A DNA stretch of 14,610 bases from an uncultured Fretibacterium sp. (GTDB lineage: Bacteria; Synergistota; Synergistia; Synergistales; Aminobacteriaceae), in assembly GCA_905373185.1 (NCBI GenBank), contig CAJPSE010000019.1, forward strand, positions 1 through 14,610, read 5' to 3'. The translations under genes were made by a program, and so were the position numbers. This document shows, piece after piece, positions 1 through 6,274 of this stretch. The notes below the pieces were generated by a model. The model was not told the DNA's origin. It ran no database searches and worked only from the letters and a program-made list of their open reading frames with translations. Position 1 is the stretch's first letter; the number at the start of each line of letters is the position of its first letter.

Positions 1-816
1 ACTACCCCCACCGCCGCCGCCAGAGGCTTTTCCGGACGTGACCGTGAAGTTGACGACCTCGGAAAGGGGCCAGTTCTGGCCGTCCACGCCGGTAAACGTC
101 ACGTCCACCTTGGCCTTCACCGGGACGTCCTTGACGCTGTAGGCCGCGTCGAGCGCCTTGGCCTGGATCTTGCCGGCGGCGCCGTCCCAGGTGAGAGAGA
201 GCTTGGCCGCGTCCAGTTTCGCGGGGTCGAAGTCAAACGCGACGCCGGCAACCTTGAGGTTCTTGTCGACCGCTCCGGCCTTGCCTTTGAGCGTCAAGGT
301 CAGCGTATCCTCCGAAGCCGTCGAGGTGTCGATGGCGAGTGCCGCCTTGCTCAGGTCCACGCTGACCGGATCCTTTGCGGTGACGTTGAAAGTGAACTTA
401 GAGGATGTCCCCCCACGCTCCAGTTTCAGCACAAGCTTTCCCGTATCGCCCGGTTTCGTCCCGGCCGAGAACCCGAAGGCTCCCTTGTCGTTGGTGAGCC
501 CCACCTGGTAGTCGAGACCGGCAGAGGAATCCTTCTGTATCTCGTTGGGTGCGGCGATAAAGAAGCCAACCTGGCTCGTTCCCGCCACATCGACCAACGC
601 GCCGAGGAACATCTCGGAAAAGCCCTTTACCGTGAGGTCGTCACCCCCTTTGGTGCTTAAATCTCCCGACTCCAAAGTCGAAGCCGTGTATTTGATGAAG
701 AAGTTGGTGTCCCGAAGGAAAGCAGCCGAAGCCGGCTTACCTTCAAAGGTGATGGCGGCCAGAGCCAACACAAACAGTACCGACGCAACCTTGAACTGCC
801 TCAAAAGCTTTGTCAT
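1..816 (-). CDS. Exported surface protein, probable Synerg-CTERM type, partial (C-terminus beyond left edge)
   Basis: An open frame of 272 codons runs from ATG at 816 to the first base of the window without a stop. The N-terminus is a clear Sec signal peptide: basic MTKLLRQFK, a hydrophobic stretch at residues 10-24, and an ASA-A cleavage site near residue 31. The mature part is rich in Asp, Lys, Ser, Thr and Ala in short beta-like repeats, with no catalytic motif that I recognise. The last visible residues are SGKASGGGGGGS. In Synergistota, a glycine run after the ectodomain commonly precedes the Synerg-CTERM sorting signal, so a short Cys-containing, hydrophobic, basic tail is expected just outside the window. 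That tail is inferred, not seen. A purine-rich AAGGAAGG lies about 13 nt before the ATG. An AraC-type regulator lies directly upstream on the same strand, and part of this gene (108-280) is duplicated at 2262-2434. Confidence 0.75.
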   Translation of the reverse strand, partial: MTKLLRQFKVASVLFVLALAAITFEGKPASAAFLRDTNFFIKYTASTLESGDLSTKGGDDLTVKGFSEMFLGALVDVAGTSQVGFFIAAPNEIQKDSSAGLDYQVGLTNDKGAFGFSAGTKPGDTGKLVLKLERGGTSSKFTFNVTAKDPVSVDLSKAALAIDTSTASEDTLTLTLKGKAGAVDKNLKVAGVAFDFDPAKLDAAKLSLTWDGAAGKIQAKALDAAYSVKDVPVKAKVDVTFTGVDGQNWPLSEVVNFTVTSGKASGGGGGGS

Positions 817-1006
817 GACGAACAACACTTCCTTCCTTTTCGGTCTTTCCCAGGCTCCTCGAGTCCGGCGCCGTGACAGCACCTCCCCCCGCAACAGCGC
901 CCGTCCCTCGTTTGGTCATTCCTCTGCCCGTTCCCGGGAGGCGTACCCGAACCTCCCCGCAGAAATGAGAGCCTGCGTGTTGTCAGGATAGCACGTTGTT
1001 TTGAAA

Positions 1007-1023
1007 AAGAATGTTCCATTCTT
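1007..1023 (-). terminator. Possible weak terminator after the araC-type gene
   Basis: On the minus strand, AAGAATG and CATTCTT pair around a GAA loop and are followed by three further T residues. The site lies 29 nt past the regulator stop, inside the 235-nt gap before the exported protein gene. The stem is short and AT-rich, so termination would be partial. I see no convincing promoter in the rest of the gap (817-1006), so read-through from the regulator into the surface-protein gene is possible. Confidence 0.35.
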
Positions 1024-1051
1024 GCCCTTTTCCTGTTCTGTTATTGACTTT

Positions 1052-1975
1052 TTAGGAGGAAAACCTGGAGGTCCGGGACACTTCGCCGAGGGATTTTCGA
1101 CGGTATTCGGTGGGAGAGAGCCCGGTTTTCCGGCGGAACACACGCGCGAAGTGGCTGGGATTGGAAAATCCGCAGAGCTTCCCCGCTTCGGCGATGGTGC
1201 ATTGGGGGTCCTTCAGGATATCCATCGCGCGGTGGATGCGGATCAGCATCTGGAACTGGCGGGGCGTCATGCCCGTGTGAGCGCGGAACTTGCGCAGGGC
1301 AGTAAACTTGTTGACATGGATGATTTGGGAGACCTCCGAGAGGGGGCAGGGGTTGCTGCGTTCGCTCAGGTGCTCGACGGCCCGATCCAGCTCTGCGTCG
1401 CTTGGGATGCGCTGTTCCGTGGCCGCCGCGGTGAAACGGAGCCTGCGGATGAGGCAGACGGCAAGCTGCATGACGATGCTGTCGACCATCACCCCGGATC
1501 CGATACCGGGGCTGCCCCTTCTGCCCCCTCCGTACTCGATGAAGAATGCGCGCATCAGGGCCTTGAGCTCGGGGTCGTAGGGGATCAGGTCGTTCTCGAA
1601 AACCGTGTCGGGACTGCCGCGCAGGGTGTGGCACATCTTCTGGAAGAAGGAATAGCGAAAGTAGAGGCTGATGAAGGAGACGTTGGGGATCGGCTCGGCC
1701 ACCGCGTGGGACTGACTGCCGTTGACGGGGTAGATGGAGCCGGCTGGGACGAAGATAGGGTGTCCGTCCCGCGTCCCGCCCCGGACCGGGGAGAGGGCGA
1801 TGAAGAACTGCACGCTCTCGTGACGGTAGCTGTTGGGCAGCATGCAGACCGGCCTGCGGCTCACGATCACGGTCAGGTTGTTCGTCCTGAAGAACCCCAG
1901 GTAGGGGTTGTTTCCGATGAACTCACGGAACGGCACCCAGGGGCGGGTAGCCCTCTCGGAGAGGTTGTCCTTCAT
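1052..1975 (-). CDS. AraC/XylS-family transcriptional regulator
   Basis: The product is 307 residues. The C-terminal third (about 198-295) is a typical AraC double helix-turn-helix. The first HTH lies around LSEVSQIIHVNKFTALRKF (212-230). The second lies around TIAEAGKLCGFSNPSHFARV (260-279) and is followed by the family hallmark F-R-K-TG-SPxEYR. The N-terminal 190 residues match the size of a cupin-like sensor domain, but the ligand cannot be read from the sequence. The open frame extends upstream to 2167. I chose ATG 1975 because GAGGAGGAG sits 6 nt before it and because the second copy of this region conserves exactly this start (MKDDLSEKVTRPWVPFREFIGN) with the same ribosome binding site. 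Downstream on the same strand is the exported protein gene, a plausible target. A leader palindrome (2000-2016) just before the ribosome binding site may be an operator or an mRNA hairpin. Confidence 0.88.
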   Translation of the reverse strand: MKDNLSERATRPWVPFREFIGNNPYLGFFRTNNLTVIVSRRPVCMLPNSYRHESVQFFIALSPVRGGTRDGHPIFVPAGSIYPVNGSQSHAVAEPIPNVSFISLYFRYSFFQKMCHTLRGSPDTVFENDLIPYDPELKALMRAFFIEYGGGRRGSPGIGSGVMVDSIVMQLAVCLIRRLRFTAAATEQRIPSDAELDRAVEHLSERSNPCPLSEVSQIIHVNKFTALRKFRAHTGMTPRQFQMLIRIHRAMDILKDPQCTIAEAGKLCGFSNPSHFARVFRRKTGLSPTEYRRKSLGEVSRTSRFSS

Positions 1976-2220
1976 CGCCTTCTCCTCCTCAGCGTTTGTC
2001 GTGCCGGAGCGGCACGGGAAAACCGAAGACGTGGGGGGCGCTTTCCCGCGCCGGTCGATCTCCGCCTCCTCCGGGACAGGCCTTGCCACAGGCCTCGCCC
2101 GCCGCGAACTTCGGAACCGCGCGCATCGGGAGCGATCCCGAATCCGGTTCGAGAGCGGCTCGCTCACGACCTTCCGCAGAGGCCGAGTTCCCGACAGGCG
2201 CTTTCATTCTACCGCACCTT
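1910..2220 (-). repeat. Direct repeat copy 2: leader and 5' end of the araC-type gene
   Basis: This 311-bp stretch is closely repeated at 3560-3874 in the same orientation, with scattered substitutions and a few small indels. It covers the first 22 codons of the regulator, its ribosome binding site, and about 245 bp of upstream sequence ending at the AAGGTGCGGTAGAATG motif. Both copies hold a CGTGCCG-NNN-CGGCACG inverted repeat (2000-2016 here, 3650-3666 in the other copy). A second inverted repeat, TCGGGA-TCGC-TCCCGA on the minus strand, is perfect here and has one mismatch in the other copy. Confidence 0.9.
2000..2016. promoter_or_regulatory. Palindrome in the leader of the araC-type gene, possible operator
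   Basis: CGTGCCG GAG CGGCACG has 7-bp perfect arms around a 3-bp centre. It lies about 25 bp upstream of the regulator start and just before its Shine-Dalgarno sequence. The equivalent site in the duplicated leader (3650-3666) keeps both arms and differs only in the centre (GAT), so the arms have been retained while the spacer changed. It could bind a dimeric regulator (autoregulation) or fold in the mRNA. The function is inferred. Confidence 0.45.
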
Positions 2221-2434
2221 CGATACGGCACCGCTTGGGGCGATGGTGTCGCCGGCCTCTGCCTTGGCCTTCACCGGGATGTCCTTGATGCTGTAGGCCG
2301 CGTCGAGCGACTTGGCCTGGATCTTGTTGGCGGCGCCATCCCAGGTGAGGGAGAGCTTGGCCGCGTCCAGTTTTGCGGGGTCGAAGTCGAACGCGACGCC
2401 GGCGATCTTGAGATCCTTGTCGACCGCTCCGGCC
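2208..2434 (-). pseudogene. Decayed fragment of the exported surface-protein gene
   Basis: Positions 2262-2434 match 108-280 without gaps and with about 13 mismatches in 173 bp. The minus-strand reading is AGAVDKDLKIAGVAFDFD through SLDAAYSIKDIPVKAKA, against AGAVDKNLKVAGVAFDFD in the intact copy. Past the homology the frame runs on as EAGDTIAPSGAVSKVR and stops at a TAG in the boundary of the duplicated araC leader. Upstream there is an in-frame TAG immediately before the fragment, with no start codon or signal peptide. Only an internal segment of the gene survives, so it is very unlikely to be expressed. The substitutions keep the reading frame, which suggests the copy was functional before truncation. 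Confidence 0.8.
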
Positions 2435-2507
2435 GTGAAATTCCTCTTCTACAATGCTTCTGTAACGTTTAGGGGGGTATCCCGCTTTCTGCAGAAGTCG
2501 CGCAGGC

Positions 2508-3272
2508 TCACTTCGAGCCCCCCACAAGCTGTTTCATCGACGCCTTGAGGACGTTCTCCACCACCTTCATGACCGGCCCCCCCTGGTATTCCCGGTAGAT
2601 GGCAAAATCCACGGCCGCCACGTGATCTCCCTCCGGGTCCGAAAGAGCGTACAGGCGGGCCAGGCATCGGGTCGAGAGGTACTCCTCGTCGTAGGCGGGC
2701 TGAACCTCGGTCTTCTCCTTGGGGATACGGACCCTCTCCTTCACCCGCCCCCTCTCGTCCCGAACCTCAACCTCCTCGTAGACGGTACGGGTGTACGTCC
2801 TCTCAGGGATGTGCTCGACCTCCATCTCCTGGAACAGCTCGATCTGAACCATGGCCTGAAACCCCATGTCGGCCGCTTTTTTGTAAAAGTCGCTCCGTGC
2901 CTCGGGCGAGGCGGCCGCAAAGTTCTCCGAGGTGAAGGGCAGGGTGCCGTAGACGAAGCTCATGTCCTGCAAAAGCGCTCCAAAGGTCTTGACGATAGGG
3001 GTTTTCTTCCTCATCGCATCCTGAATGGCCGAGGCCGCCCAGCCCTCGAGGTCGGAGAGACGGCGGGAGGCAGGCATGACGGAGCTCGGACTTCTCGCGG
3101 TCAGCGATGCGGACACGGGCAGCAGAAAGATTTTGTGTAGCGCGGCGAAATCGTAGTCCGGGCTTTGCCAGAACTCGGGCCGCTCTTTAGCCGACGCAGG
3201 AGCACCCCGCAGCAGAAAGGCCAGGGCGACCAACAACGCGGAACCTGCGACAACCGTTCTTCTTGAAAACAC
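2508..3272 (-). CDS. Exported protein of unknown function
   Basis: The product is 254 residues from a GTG start at 3272. I preferred this start to the ATG at 3329 because GGAGG lies 7 nt before it and the protein then begins with a textbook signal peptide: MFSRRTVVAGSALLVALAFL and cleavage after ASA (near residue 28). The longer start would also place the ATG inside the predicted operator, upstream of the predicted transcription start. The mature part begins KERPEFWQSPDYDFAALHKI and contains a charged central segment (roughly residues 152-185) rich in Glu, Arg, Lys and Val repeats. It has no Cys at the cleavage site, so it is not an obvious lipoprotein. I do not recognise the family. The short 'YDF..L.KI.LLPV' start of the mature domain is reminiscent of envelope proteins such as DUF4136 types, but this is weak. 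The gene stands alone between an IS remnant and the surface-protein fragment. Confidence 0.75.
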   Translation of the reverse strand: MFSRRTVVAGSALLVALAFLLRGAPASAKERPEFWQSPDYDFAALHKIFLLPVSASLTARSPSSVMPASRRLSDLEGWAASAIQDAMRKKTPIVKTFGALLQDMSFVYGTLPFTSENFAAASPEARSDFYKKAADMGFQAMVQIELFQEMEVEHIPERTYTRTVYEEVEVRDERGRVKERVRIPKEKTEVQPAYDEEYLSTRCLARLYALSDPEGDHVAAVDFAIYREYQGGPVMKVVENVLKASMKQLVGGSK

Positions 3273-3297
3273 GATCTTGCCTCCATTTCGATTCGGA

Positions 3298-3330
3298 ATT
3301 ATCCTGCCAGGCTGTGTTAACGTTAACACA
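3298..3330 (-). promoter_or_regulatory. Promoter with overlapping LacI-type palindromic operator
   Basis: On the minus strand a -35 TTAACG (3326-3321) and a -10 GATAAT (3303-3298) are separated by exactly 17 bp, and would start transcription about 18 nt before the GTG at 3272. The -35 lies inside a perfect 18-bp palindrome, TGTGTTAACGTTAACACA (3313-3330). The central CG and outer TG/CA of the palindrome fit the general LacI/GalR operator form (TGWNANCGNTNWCA, as for CcpA cre sites). Binding there would block RNA polymerase. No LacI-family gene is present in the window, so the regulator is unknown. The stop codon of the transposase remnant also lies in the palindrome. Confidence 0.6.
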
Positions 3331-3529
3331 ATAAGAAGTCGACAACAAAAGCAAAAAGCAGGAAGCCCAAGAAAATAACATCCAACTTATCGTACCTCGT
3401 AGCAATACGACGAAACCTTTCGCCCCTGCAGAAAAGACGCTCGACTACAGTGCGCCCCTTTGTCAAGACACAAAAAGGAAAAGCTCCGAATAGCTCCTTT
3501 CTCCTAATTATATTCGCTTCTCCTCCCAA
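3323..3529 (-). pseudogene. IS5-type transposase, C-terminal remnant
   Basis: The minus-strand frame contains KGRTVVERLFCRGERFRRIA followed by TRYDKLDVIFLGFLL (about 3457-3344). This closely resembles the C-terminal signature of IS5/IS427-type DDE transposases (R-x-VVER-F-R-FRR-ATRYDK-x-x-x-FL). The first 24 residues of the frame do not resemble the family and probably derive from the IS left end after an internal deletion. The DDE catalytic core is missing. The remnant abuts the point where the duplicated araC copy is broken (3559/3560), so insertion of this element is the likely cause of that truncation. No matching terminal inverted repeat pair was found by eye. Confidence 0.65.
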
Positions 3530-3538
3530 AACTCTGTC

Positions 3539-3625
3539 TCACTTCTGGGGAACAGTATAGTTTCCGATGAACTCGCGGAACGGCACCCAGGGACGGGTGA
3601 CCTTCTCGGAGAGGTCGTCCTTCAT
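3539..3625 (-). pseudogene. Truncated 5' end of a second araC-type regulator gene
   Basis: From ATG 3625, behind the same GAGGAGGAG ribosome binding site as the intact gene, the frame reads MKDDLSEKVTRPWVPFREFI and then GN. At 3560/3559 the homology ends and the frame continues as YTVPQK before a TGA at 3539-3541. The result is a 28-codon stub with no sensor or DNA-binding domain. The start signals are intact, so it might still be translated, but the product cannot be a regulator. Confidence 0.8.
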
Positions 3626-3874
3626 CGCCTTCTCCTCCTCAGCGTTTGTCGTGCCGGATCGGCACGGGAAAACCGAAGACGTGGGGGCGCTTTCCCGCGC
3701 CGATCGATCTCCGAGCCTCCGCCTCCGGGACAGGCCTTGTCGCAGGCCTCGCCCGCCGCGAACTTCGGAACCGCGCGTATCGGAAGCGATCCCGAATCCG
3801 TTTCGAGAGCAGCTCGCCCCCCACCCTCCGCAGAGGCCGAGTTCCCGACAGGCGCTTTCATTCTACCGCACCTT
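3560..3874 (-). repeat. Direct repeat copy 1: leader and 5' end of the araC-type gene
   Basis: This is the partner of 1910-2220. Homology begins at the sixth-last base of codon 22 region (GGAAAC on the minus strand) and ends at AAGGTGCGGTAGAATG. Beyond 3874 the sequence is unrelated and leads into the rpsO promoter on the opposite strand. The segment between the two copies (2221-3559) carries the IS remnant, one gene and the surface-gene fragment. Confidence 0.9.
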
Positions 3875-3932
3875 TCCCCCTTTCCACGGCGGCGGACGTG
3901 CCGCGGAGAACCCGACGGCGCCTCCCTCGGCC

Positions 3933-3961
3933 TTGCGCGGTCCCGCCGCCGGTGGTAAGAT
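3933..3961 (+). promoter_or_regulatory. Putative sigma-70 promoter of rpsO-rpmE
   Basis: TTGCGC (3933-3938) and TAAGAT (3956-3961) are separated by 17 bp. This predicts a start near 3968 and a leader of about 80 nt before rpsO. The leader contains a 10-bp direct repeat, CGGATCGACG, at 3980-3989 and 3993-4002. S15 often represses its own translation by binding its leader, and this leader could host such a site, but no known S15-binding fold is evident. Confidence 0.55.
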
Positions 3962-4046
3962 ACCTTCCGGCCCTGAACTCGGATCGACGTTCCGGATCGA
4001 CGCGTTCCTGGTTCCGCGGCAATCTCAGAGACAGAGGTGAAGAGGG

Positions 4047-4313
4047 TTGATCCAGAAGGAAAAGAAACAGGCCGTCATGGCGGAGTATCGGACCCACGAG
4101 TCGGACACGGGGTCTCCCGAGGTGCAGGTCGCGGTCCTGACCGAGCGGGTGCGCGAGCTGACGGAGCATCTGAAAATCCACAAGAAGGACTTTCATTCCC
4201 GCAGGGGGCTCCTCAAGATGGTCGGTCGCCGCCGCAAGCTCCTGCAGTACCTGAAGGACAAGGACTTCAACCGTTATCGCTCCCTGATCGAGCGGCTCGG
4301 TCTGCGCCATTAG
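4047..4313 (+). CDS. rpsO: 30S ribosomal protein S15
   Basis: The product is 88 residues, the normal length for S15, a primary 16S rRNA-binding protein of the small subunit platform. It carries the family block [19 protein letters not shown] and the later basic block [20 protein letters not shown]. The start is a TTG at 4047: it is preceded by AGGTGAAG at good spacing and gives MIQKEKKQ, which matches the usual S15 N-terminus (MxxKEKK). The first ATG in frame (4077) would remove ten conserved residues. It is the first gene of a short operon with rpmE, 24 nt downstream. Confidence 0.97.
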   Translation: MIQKEKKQAVMAEYRTHESDTGSPEVQVAVLTERVRELTEHLKIHKKDFHSRRGLLKMVGRRRKLLQYLKDKDFNRYRSLIERLGLRH

Positions 4314-4337
4314 TTTCCGCCTGGAGGTGTACCGTTC

Positions 4338-4565
4338 ATGAAAAAGGAAATCCATCCCGAATATCAGGAGTGCCGGGTGACCTGCGCCTGCGGCAACTCC
4401 TTCACGACCCGCTCAACCCAGAAGGAGATCCGGGTCGGCGTCTGCTCCCAGTGCCACCCCTTCTACTCGGGCAAACGGGGGCGTGTCCTCTCGGAGGCCG
4501 GGCGGCTGGAGAAGTTTCAGAAAAAATACGCCGGGGTCAATTACGGCCAGAAGACGGAAGTGTAA
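4338..4565 (+). CDS. rpmE: 50S ribosomal protein L31, zinc-binding type
   Basis: The product is 75 residues. L31 sits on the large subunit and bridges to the small subunit head. The N-terminus MKKEIHPEY is typical. Cys16, Cys18, Cys36 and Cys39 form the CxC...CxxC zinc site of the C+ type, followed by HPFYSGK. A strong GGAGGTG lies about 7 nt before the ATG. The presence of the Cys form suggests that zinc is normally available. A Cys-less paralogue for zinc starvation may exist elsewhere but is not in this window. Confidence 0.97.
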   Translation: MKKEIHPEYQECRVTCACGNSFTTRSTQKEIRVGVCSQCHPFYSGKRGRVLSEAGRLEKFQKKYAGVNYGQKTEV

Positions 4566-4588
4566 AAGGGGCCTCGAGCCCCTTTTAC
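4562..4588 (+). terminator. Intrinsic terminator after rpmE
   Basis: GTAAAAGGGGC and GCCCCTTTTAC form an 11-bp perfect stem around CTCGA. The 5' arm overlaps the rpmE stop codon. The AAAA/TTTT base of the stem supplies the U-rich end, with only four Ts. It should end the rpsO-rpmE transcript, though read-through to thyX is possible because no clear promoter is seen before thyX. Confidence 0.8.
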
Positions 4589-4638
4589 GTTATCCTGAGC
4601 GTTTTGCGCATCCGGCTTCGGCCCGGGGGTGACGGAAG

Positions 4639-5337
4639 ATGTCGTGCACGGTGATTCTTCTGGCGTCCACGCCCAATCCGGACGAGCTTGTGGCCGCCGC
4701 CGCCAGGATCTGCTACAGGGACGTCACGGCCGCCGATCTCCTGCGGAGGGAGGAGGAGTCCCTCTCGGAGGAGCTGTTGGATCATATCTGGAGAAGCGGC
4801 CACCACTCCCCCTTCGAGCACGCCGTCTTCACCTTCGCGGTGGACGGACTGAGCCGTGTCGCGTCACATCAGCTGGTGCGGCACCGTATGGCCAGCTTCA
4901 GCCAGCAGAGCCAGCGTTACGTCCGCATGGCCGCCCCGGATGTCGTCACTCCTCCCTCGGTGGCGGCCCATCCCGAGGCAGCGGCAATTTTCGACCGGCA
5001 GGCCCGTGCCGCCCACGAGGCTTACAGAGAGCTCCTGTCCCTGGGCATCCCCGCCGAGGACGCCCGCTTTGTCCTTCCCCACGGCTGGGGGACCCGGCTG
5101 GTCCTGACGATGAACGCGCGGGAGCTGCACCACTTCTTCCGCCTCCGGCTCTGCCGCAGGGCCCAGTGGGAGATACAGGAGATGGCCCGCCTCATGCTGG
5201 CCGCATGCCGTGCCGTCGCGCCGGTCATCTTCCGCAGGGCCGGTCCGTCGTGCCTCTTCGGTTCCTGCACCGAGGCCCGGCCGTGCGGAAGACCCTACAA
5301 AGATATGGAGGACCTCCTTGCGATCGAGAAAGACTGA
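4639..5337 (+). CDS. thyX: FAD-dependent thymidylate synthase ThyX
   Basis: The product is 232 residues. ThyX makes dTMP from dUMP using methylene-tetrahydrofolate as carbon donor and reduced FAD/NADPH, giving tetrahydrofolate directly. The diagnostic RHRX7S motif is present as RHRMASFSQQS at residues 81-91, followed by QRYV. HHSPFEH (55-61) is another family-conserved block, and R-L-C-R-R-A-Q-WEIQ near 170-180 fits the dUMP-binding end. The ATG at 4639 gives the usual short N-terminus; the Shine-Dalgarno is weak. ThyX-bearing genomes usually lack ThyA, which cannot be tested here. The gene lies between rpmE and DUF1385, where many Firmicutes carry tdk, so a thymidylate-supply gene at this spot fits the neighbourhood. 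Confidence 0.96.
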   Translation: MSCTVILLASTPNPDELVAAAARICYRDVTAADLLRREEESLSEELLDHIWRSGHHSPFEHAVFTFAVDGLSRVASHQLVRHRMASFSQQSQRYVRMAAPDVVTPPSVAAHPEAAAIFDRQARAAHEAYRELLSLGIPAEDARFVLPHGWGTRLVLTMNARELHHFFRLRLCRRAQWEIQEMARLMLAACRAVAPVIFRRAGPSCLFGSCTEARPCGRPYKDMEDLLAIEKD

Positions 5338-5346
5338 TTGGTTACG

Positions 5347-5387
5347 GCGCCTCCTCCTTTCCGCCGTCCTCGCGGCGGAGGAGGCGC
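5347..5387 (+). promoter_or_regulatory. Hairpin sequestering the ribosome binding site of the DUF1385 gene
   Basis: In the 55-nt gap after thyX, GCGCCTCCT (5347-5355) is the perfect complement of AGGAGGCGC (5379-5387), and CCGCCG (5361-5366) of CGGCGG (5373-5378), with a TCCTCG loop and a 5-nt bulge. The 3' arm contains the GGAGGAGG Shine-Dalgarno for the ATG at 5393. In the mRNA this would hide the ribosome binding site unless ribosomes or a ligand open it. There is no T tract, so it is not an intrinsic terminator. Confidence 0.6.
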
Positions 5388-5392
5388 GGCGC

Positions 5393-6274
5393 ATGCCCAT
5401 CGGAGGGCAGGCCGTCATCGAGGGCGTGCTGATGAAGGGCAAAGACCTTTGGGGCCTGGCTGTCCGCAGGCCCGACGGGACGATATTCCGCGAGAGCTGG
5501 AACAACAGCTCCCGCGTCAAGCGCTATCCCTGGAAGCTCCCCCTTCTGCGGGGGGTCGTCGTCATGTGCGAGATGATGGCCACGGGCTTCCGCGCCCTCT
5601 CCCGCTCCGCGGAAATAGCCCTGGAGGAGACCCAGGAGAAGCTCACGGCCAGGGACTTTCTGATTGCCGTGTTCATGGCGGTCTTCGCCGTGGCAGGGCT
5701 CTTCGTGGCCCTGCCGCTCTGGCTGGCAGACTGGGCGGAACGCGCCTTCTCCCTCTCGGCCCTCGGGGCGAACGTGTTCGAGGGGTTCGTCAGGGCGGCT
5801 ATTTTCGTCGGGTATATCGGCCTGATCGGGTTCTGGTCGGACATCCGTCAGGTATTCCGCTACCATGGCGCCGAGCACAAGACGATCAATGCTTTCGAGG
5901 CTTGCATGGACATGACCCCTTCGAACGTCGCGAGGTGCTCCCGAATCCATCCGAGGTGCGGGACCTCGTTCCTCCTGATTACGGTCATCGTCAGCATCGC
6001 CGTCTTCTCGGCCATCGGAGAGGGCGGATTCCTTTGGCGGGCCGGAACCCGCGTCCTGCTGATACCTCTGGTGATCGGGCTCTCCTACGAGATCATCCGC
6101 CTGACCTCGAACGCTGGAGCCGCGGGACGGCTGATCATGGCCCCCTTCCTCTCCCTGCAGTACTTGACGACGCGGGAGCCCGACCTCTCACAGATAGAGG
6201 TCGCCCTGACCTCCCTGGACGCCGCCCTGGGACGGGAACGCGATCCCGCCCCGTCGGCCGCCTCCCCAAGCTGA
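5393..6274 (+). CDS. DUF1385 family membrane protein (COG3872)
   Basis: The product is 293 residues from ATG 5393, chosen because it gives MPIGGQAVIEGVLMKG, the family's conserved N-terminus, and has GGAGGAGG about 8 nt upstream; the frame stays open back to 5210. Further family hallmarks are FRYHGAEHK (155-163) and HPRCGTSF (186-193), whose His, Glu and Cys residues have led to its description as a predicted metal-dependent enzyme. Hydrophobic segments near 88-112, 131-149, 191-213 and 220-236 indicate an integral membrane protein. The biochemical function is unknown. Its position beside rpmE, prfA and prmC is conserved in many bacteria, which hints at a link to translation or growth, but co-location alone does not prove one. 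It ends 35 nt before prfA. Confidence 0.92.
   Translation: MPIGGQAVIEGVLMKGKDLWGLAVRRPDGTIFRESWNNSSRVKRYPWKLPLLRGVVVMCEMMATGFRALSRSAEIALEETQEKLTARDFLIAVFMAVFAVAGLFVALPLWLADWAERAFSLSALGANVFEGFVRAAIFVGYIGLIGFWSDIRQVFRYHGAEHKTINAFEACMDMTPSNVARCSRIHPRCGTSFLLITVIVSIAVFSAIGEGGFLWRAGTRVLLIPLVIGLSYEIIRLTSNAGAAGRLIMAPFLSLQYLTTREPDLSQIEVALTSLDAALGRERDPAPSAASPS

Noticed and set aside
1976..2167. 64-codon N-terminal extension of the AraC-type regulator
   Set aside because: The extension is Arg/Pro-rich with no ribosome binding site, and the duplicated copy breaks frame there by indels while conserving the internal start and its Shine-Dalgarno.
1001..2296. 431-codon plus-strand open frame across the araC-type gene
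   Set aside because: It is antisense to a gene with clear AraC HTH motifs and its translation shows no domain; long antisense frames are expected in GC-rich coding DNA.
3273..3329. 19-residue longer N-terminus of the exported protein (ATG at 3329)
   Set aside because: That ATG lies within the predicted operator upstream of the promoter -10 and would place extra residues before a standard signal peptide.
4562..4588. CTCGAG-centred palindrome as a protein-binding site
   Set aside because: Position at the rpmE stop and the AAAA/TTTT stem base fit a terminator better.
4037..4654. 205-codon plus-strand frame overlapping rpsO and rpmE
   Set aside because: Shifted frame over two textbook ribosomal protein genes; no domain.
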